This document shows positions 62,938 through 64,000 of a stretch of 64,000 nt of DNA, in pieces. The stretch comes from Beroe forskalii (Eukaryota > Ctenophora > Nuda > Beroida > Beroidae). The notes beneath the pieces were generated by a model that worked only from the letters and a program-made list of their open reading frames with translations, ran no database searches and was not told the DNA's origin. Position numbers and translations under genes: made by a program. Location: NCBI GenBank assembly GCA_011033025.1, contig WFMF01000260.1, forward strand, positions 1 through 64,000, read 5' to 3'. Numbering within the stretch: the stretch's first letter is position 1; each line of letters starts with the position of its first letter.

Positions 62938-64000
62938 AAATAAATATCAAAAGTGTGTTAAGTGTTGTCATGACCTACACACCGCACCCTACTCCCAATA
63001 CTTCCTCGCCATTTCTGGCGGCGCATATTTAGAACCATCAATGGTTAGGAGTCAGGGCACTGCAAGAATTGTCACCCACCGTGTGAAAGCCTGTGATGCC
63101 ACCAGCCCTATCAAGGCCACTTCAGTCTGTTATCAGCTCTGTTGCCTTTCCACCACTTCGCTTCATCTCCAAAACAACAGGGGTCGAGGTGGCAGGAAGA
63201 CAACTTCCCTGTGTACGGGAGACTTGAGGTGACAATGAGTGGGTGGGGGCATACCGACCTCCATGTGGTAGTGACTGATTCTTGCTTTGAGTGTTTCCAC
63301 TCAGTGTTTGTGTAACCTGTGATGAGGTATGAAGTGGTGAATCAATGTATTTAGTGGGTTTGTCCTTACAATAATTCACAGGAATGGACTGATGATCTGG
63401 ATTAACTGATCTGCCACCTTTGCACTTCTCCTCGTGGTTTTTCAAACCCTTTTGTGTCTTTGCCTTAAAAGGACAAGCTGGGGCAAATTGGCACTTGAAC
63501 CATTTTGCAACGATTCCACACTTCTTGAGATGAAGAGTGAGCCCCTTCTTTGACTCAAAATTCCTTTTGCAGTTGACACATTTGTGGAGCTTCTTTGGGG
63601 TGAGCATCAATTGCTCGGCTGGACTGCGACTGATTGGGGAGAAAAAGTCAACATTGTCCATGATAAAAGATGAGGTTTTTGCCCCCTAGAGGGGTCCATA
63701 TTGAGTTCCCGGTACAACCGAGGCAACAAGGCCAGTCTTTGACTTCCCTCGCAATGGCACTCCCTGGGTGCCCCCATACTCTTCCATGATCTGAATTACA
63801 CAGTCCACTGAAGCTGCGGCGAACCTGCCAGCCTAGGTTCCATGGTTCAAGCCATTTCCAAATATGGCAACACCGTACTGACCCACATGACACCAATAGG
63901 CCGAGCTCCACGACCCCAAGCCCCAAGCCGACCCAGCGAGTTCACTAAGGCCCACACCGGCACAGAACACCTCGGACACAGGATGTCGCCTCTACACCCC
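62938..64000 (-). mobile_element. R2-superclade LINE, copy 4 (internally deleted, runs off the window)
   Basis: On the minus strand: 5' untranslated region (64000 to 63662), the ORF N-terminus, then a direct jump at about 63178 to the last 240 bp of the element, ending at 62938 with the family's 3' end (cacttttgatatttattt). The junction joins sequence equivalent to about 46250 in copy 1 to the 3' part near 50510, removing RT, knuckle and nuclease. It looks like a non-autonomous derivative that keeps both ends. Confidence 0.85.
63122..63661 (-). CDS. N-terminal zinc-finger part of the LINE protein, in the internally deleted copy
   Basis: 179 residues from MDNVDFFSPISRSPAEQLML. A C2H2 finger HKCVNCKRNFESKKGLTLHL with its C-x2-C and H-x3-4-C/H spacing is followed by a second Cys/His cluster (FKCQFAPACPFKAK ... 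GLKNHEEKCKGG). This is the DNA-binding N-terminus typical of R2-type LINEs that is missing from copies 1 and 2. The shared sequence with copy 1 (SPQVSRTQGSCLPATSTP) proves the family link. The last 17 residues (VLEMKRSGGKATELITD) come from out-of-context 3' untranslated sequence after the deletion. Confidence 0.85.
   Translation of the reverse strand: MDNVDFFSPISRSPAEQLMLTPKKLHKCVNCKRNFESKKGLTLHLKKCGIVAKWFKCQFAPACPFKAKTQKGLKNHEEKCKGGRSVNPDHQSIPVNYCKDKPTKYIDSPLHTSSQVTQTLSGNTQSKNQSLPHGGRYAPTHSLSPQVSRTQGSCLPATSTPVVLEMKRSGGKATELITD

Overview
The window is nuclear DNA of a metazoan, most likely a marine invertebrate from an early-branching group (sponge, cnidarian or ctenophore grade; I cannot narrow it further). 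The evidence is spliced genes with GT/AG introns of about 0.1 to 4 kb, animal-specific families (multi-domain carboxypeptidase D, FAM120/constitutive coactivator of PPARG, a monoglyceride-lipase-like hydrolase), AT-rich spacers full of MITE-like repeats, an R2-superclade LINE with a restriction-like endonuclease, and a Polinton/Maverick-type element. There is no bacterial operon structure, rRNA, tRNA or CRISPR that I can see.

Layout. 1-1000: satellite of about 137-bp monomers. 1.8-3.95 kb: DNA element with long terminal inverted repeats. 4.5-13.1 kb (+): carboxypeptidase D-like gene, with a decayed first catalytic domain, two domains with complete catalytic motifs, one transmembrane segment and a short acidic tail. 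13.1-19.5 kb: spacer with a pyrimidine-rich tandem tract and a duplicated 320-bp block. 19.5-35.66 kb (-): FAM120-like gene, whose 5' exons I did not find; its proline-rich 3' part is an array of duplicated exons split by a hAT-like insertion. 31.5-33.6 kb (+): a six-exon alpha/beta hydrolase gene nested antisense in a FAM120 intron. 35.1-39.2 kb: a hAT-like MITE and a 2.8-kb palindromic transposon, with two unassigned plus-strand exons (36042 and 39401). 39.5-46 kb: repeats and no recognised gene. 46.06-50.74 kb: R2-superclade LINE with an almost complete ORF. 50.9-51.5 kb: older CR1/Jockey-like LINE remnant. About 52-60.9 kb: a fossil Polinton-like element (small basic protein, minor virion protein, capsid, maturation protease, unknown protein, protein-primed DNA polymerase fragments), with a second LINE copy inside its capsid gene. 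62.2-64 kb: two more partial copies of the same LINE, one internally deleted.

The host genes are functionally unrelated neighbours: a secretory-pathway peptidase, a probable RNA-associated scaffold and a lipid hydrolase. A pattern runs across the window: short tandem duplications that span splice sites occur at exon edges in every host gene (CPD, hydrolase exons 2 and 4, FAM120 acceptor and proline-rich exons, and the unassigned exon at 39.4 kb). Exon ends were inferred by eye from reading frame and splice consensus.
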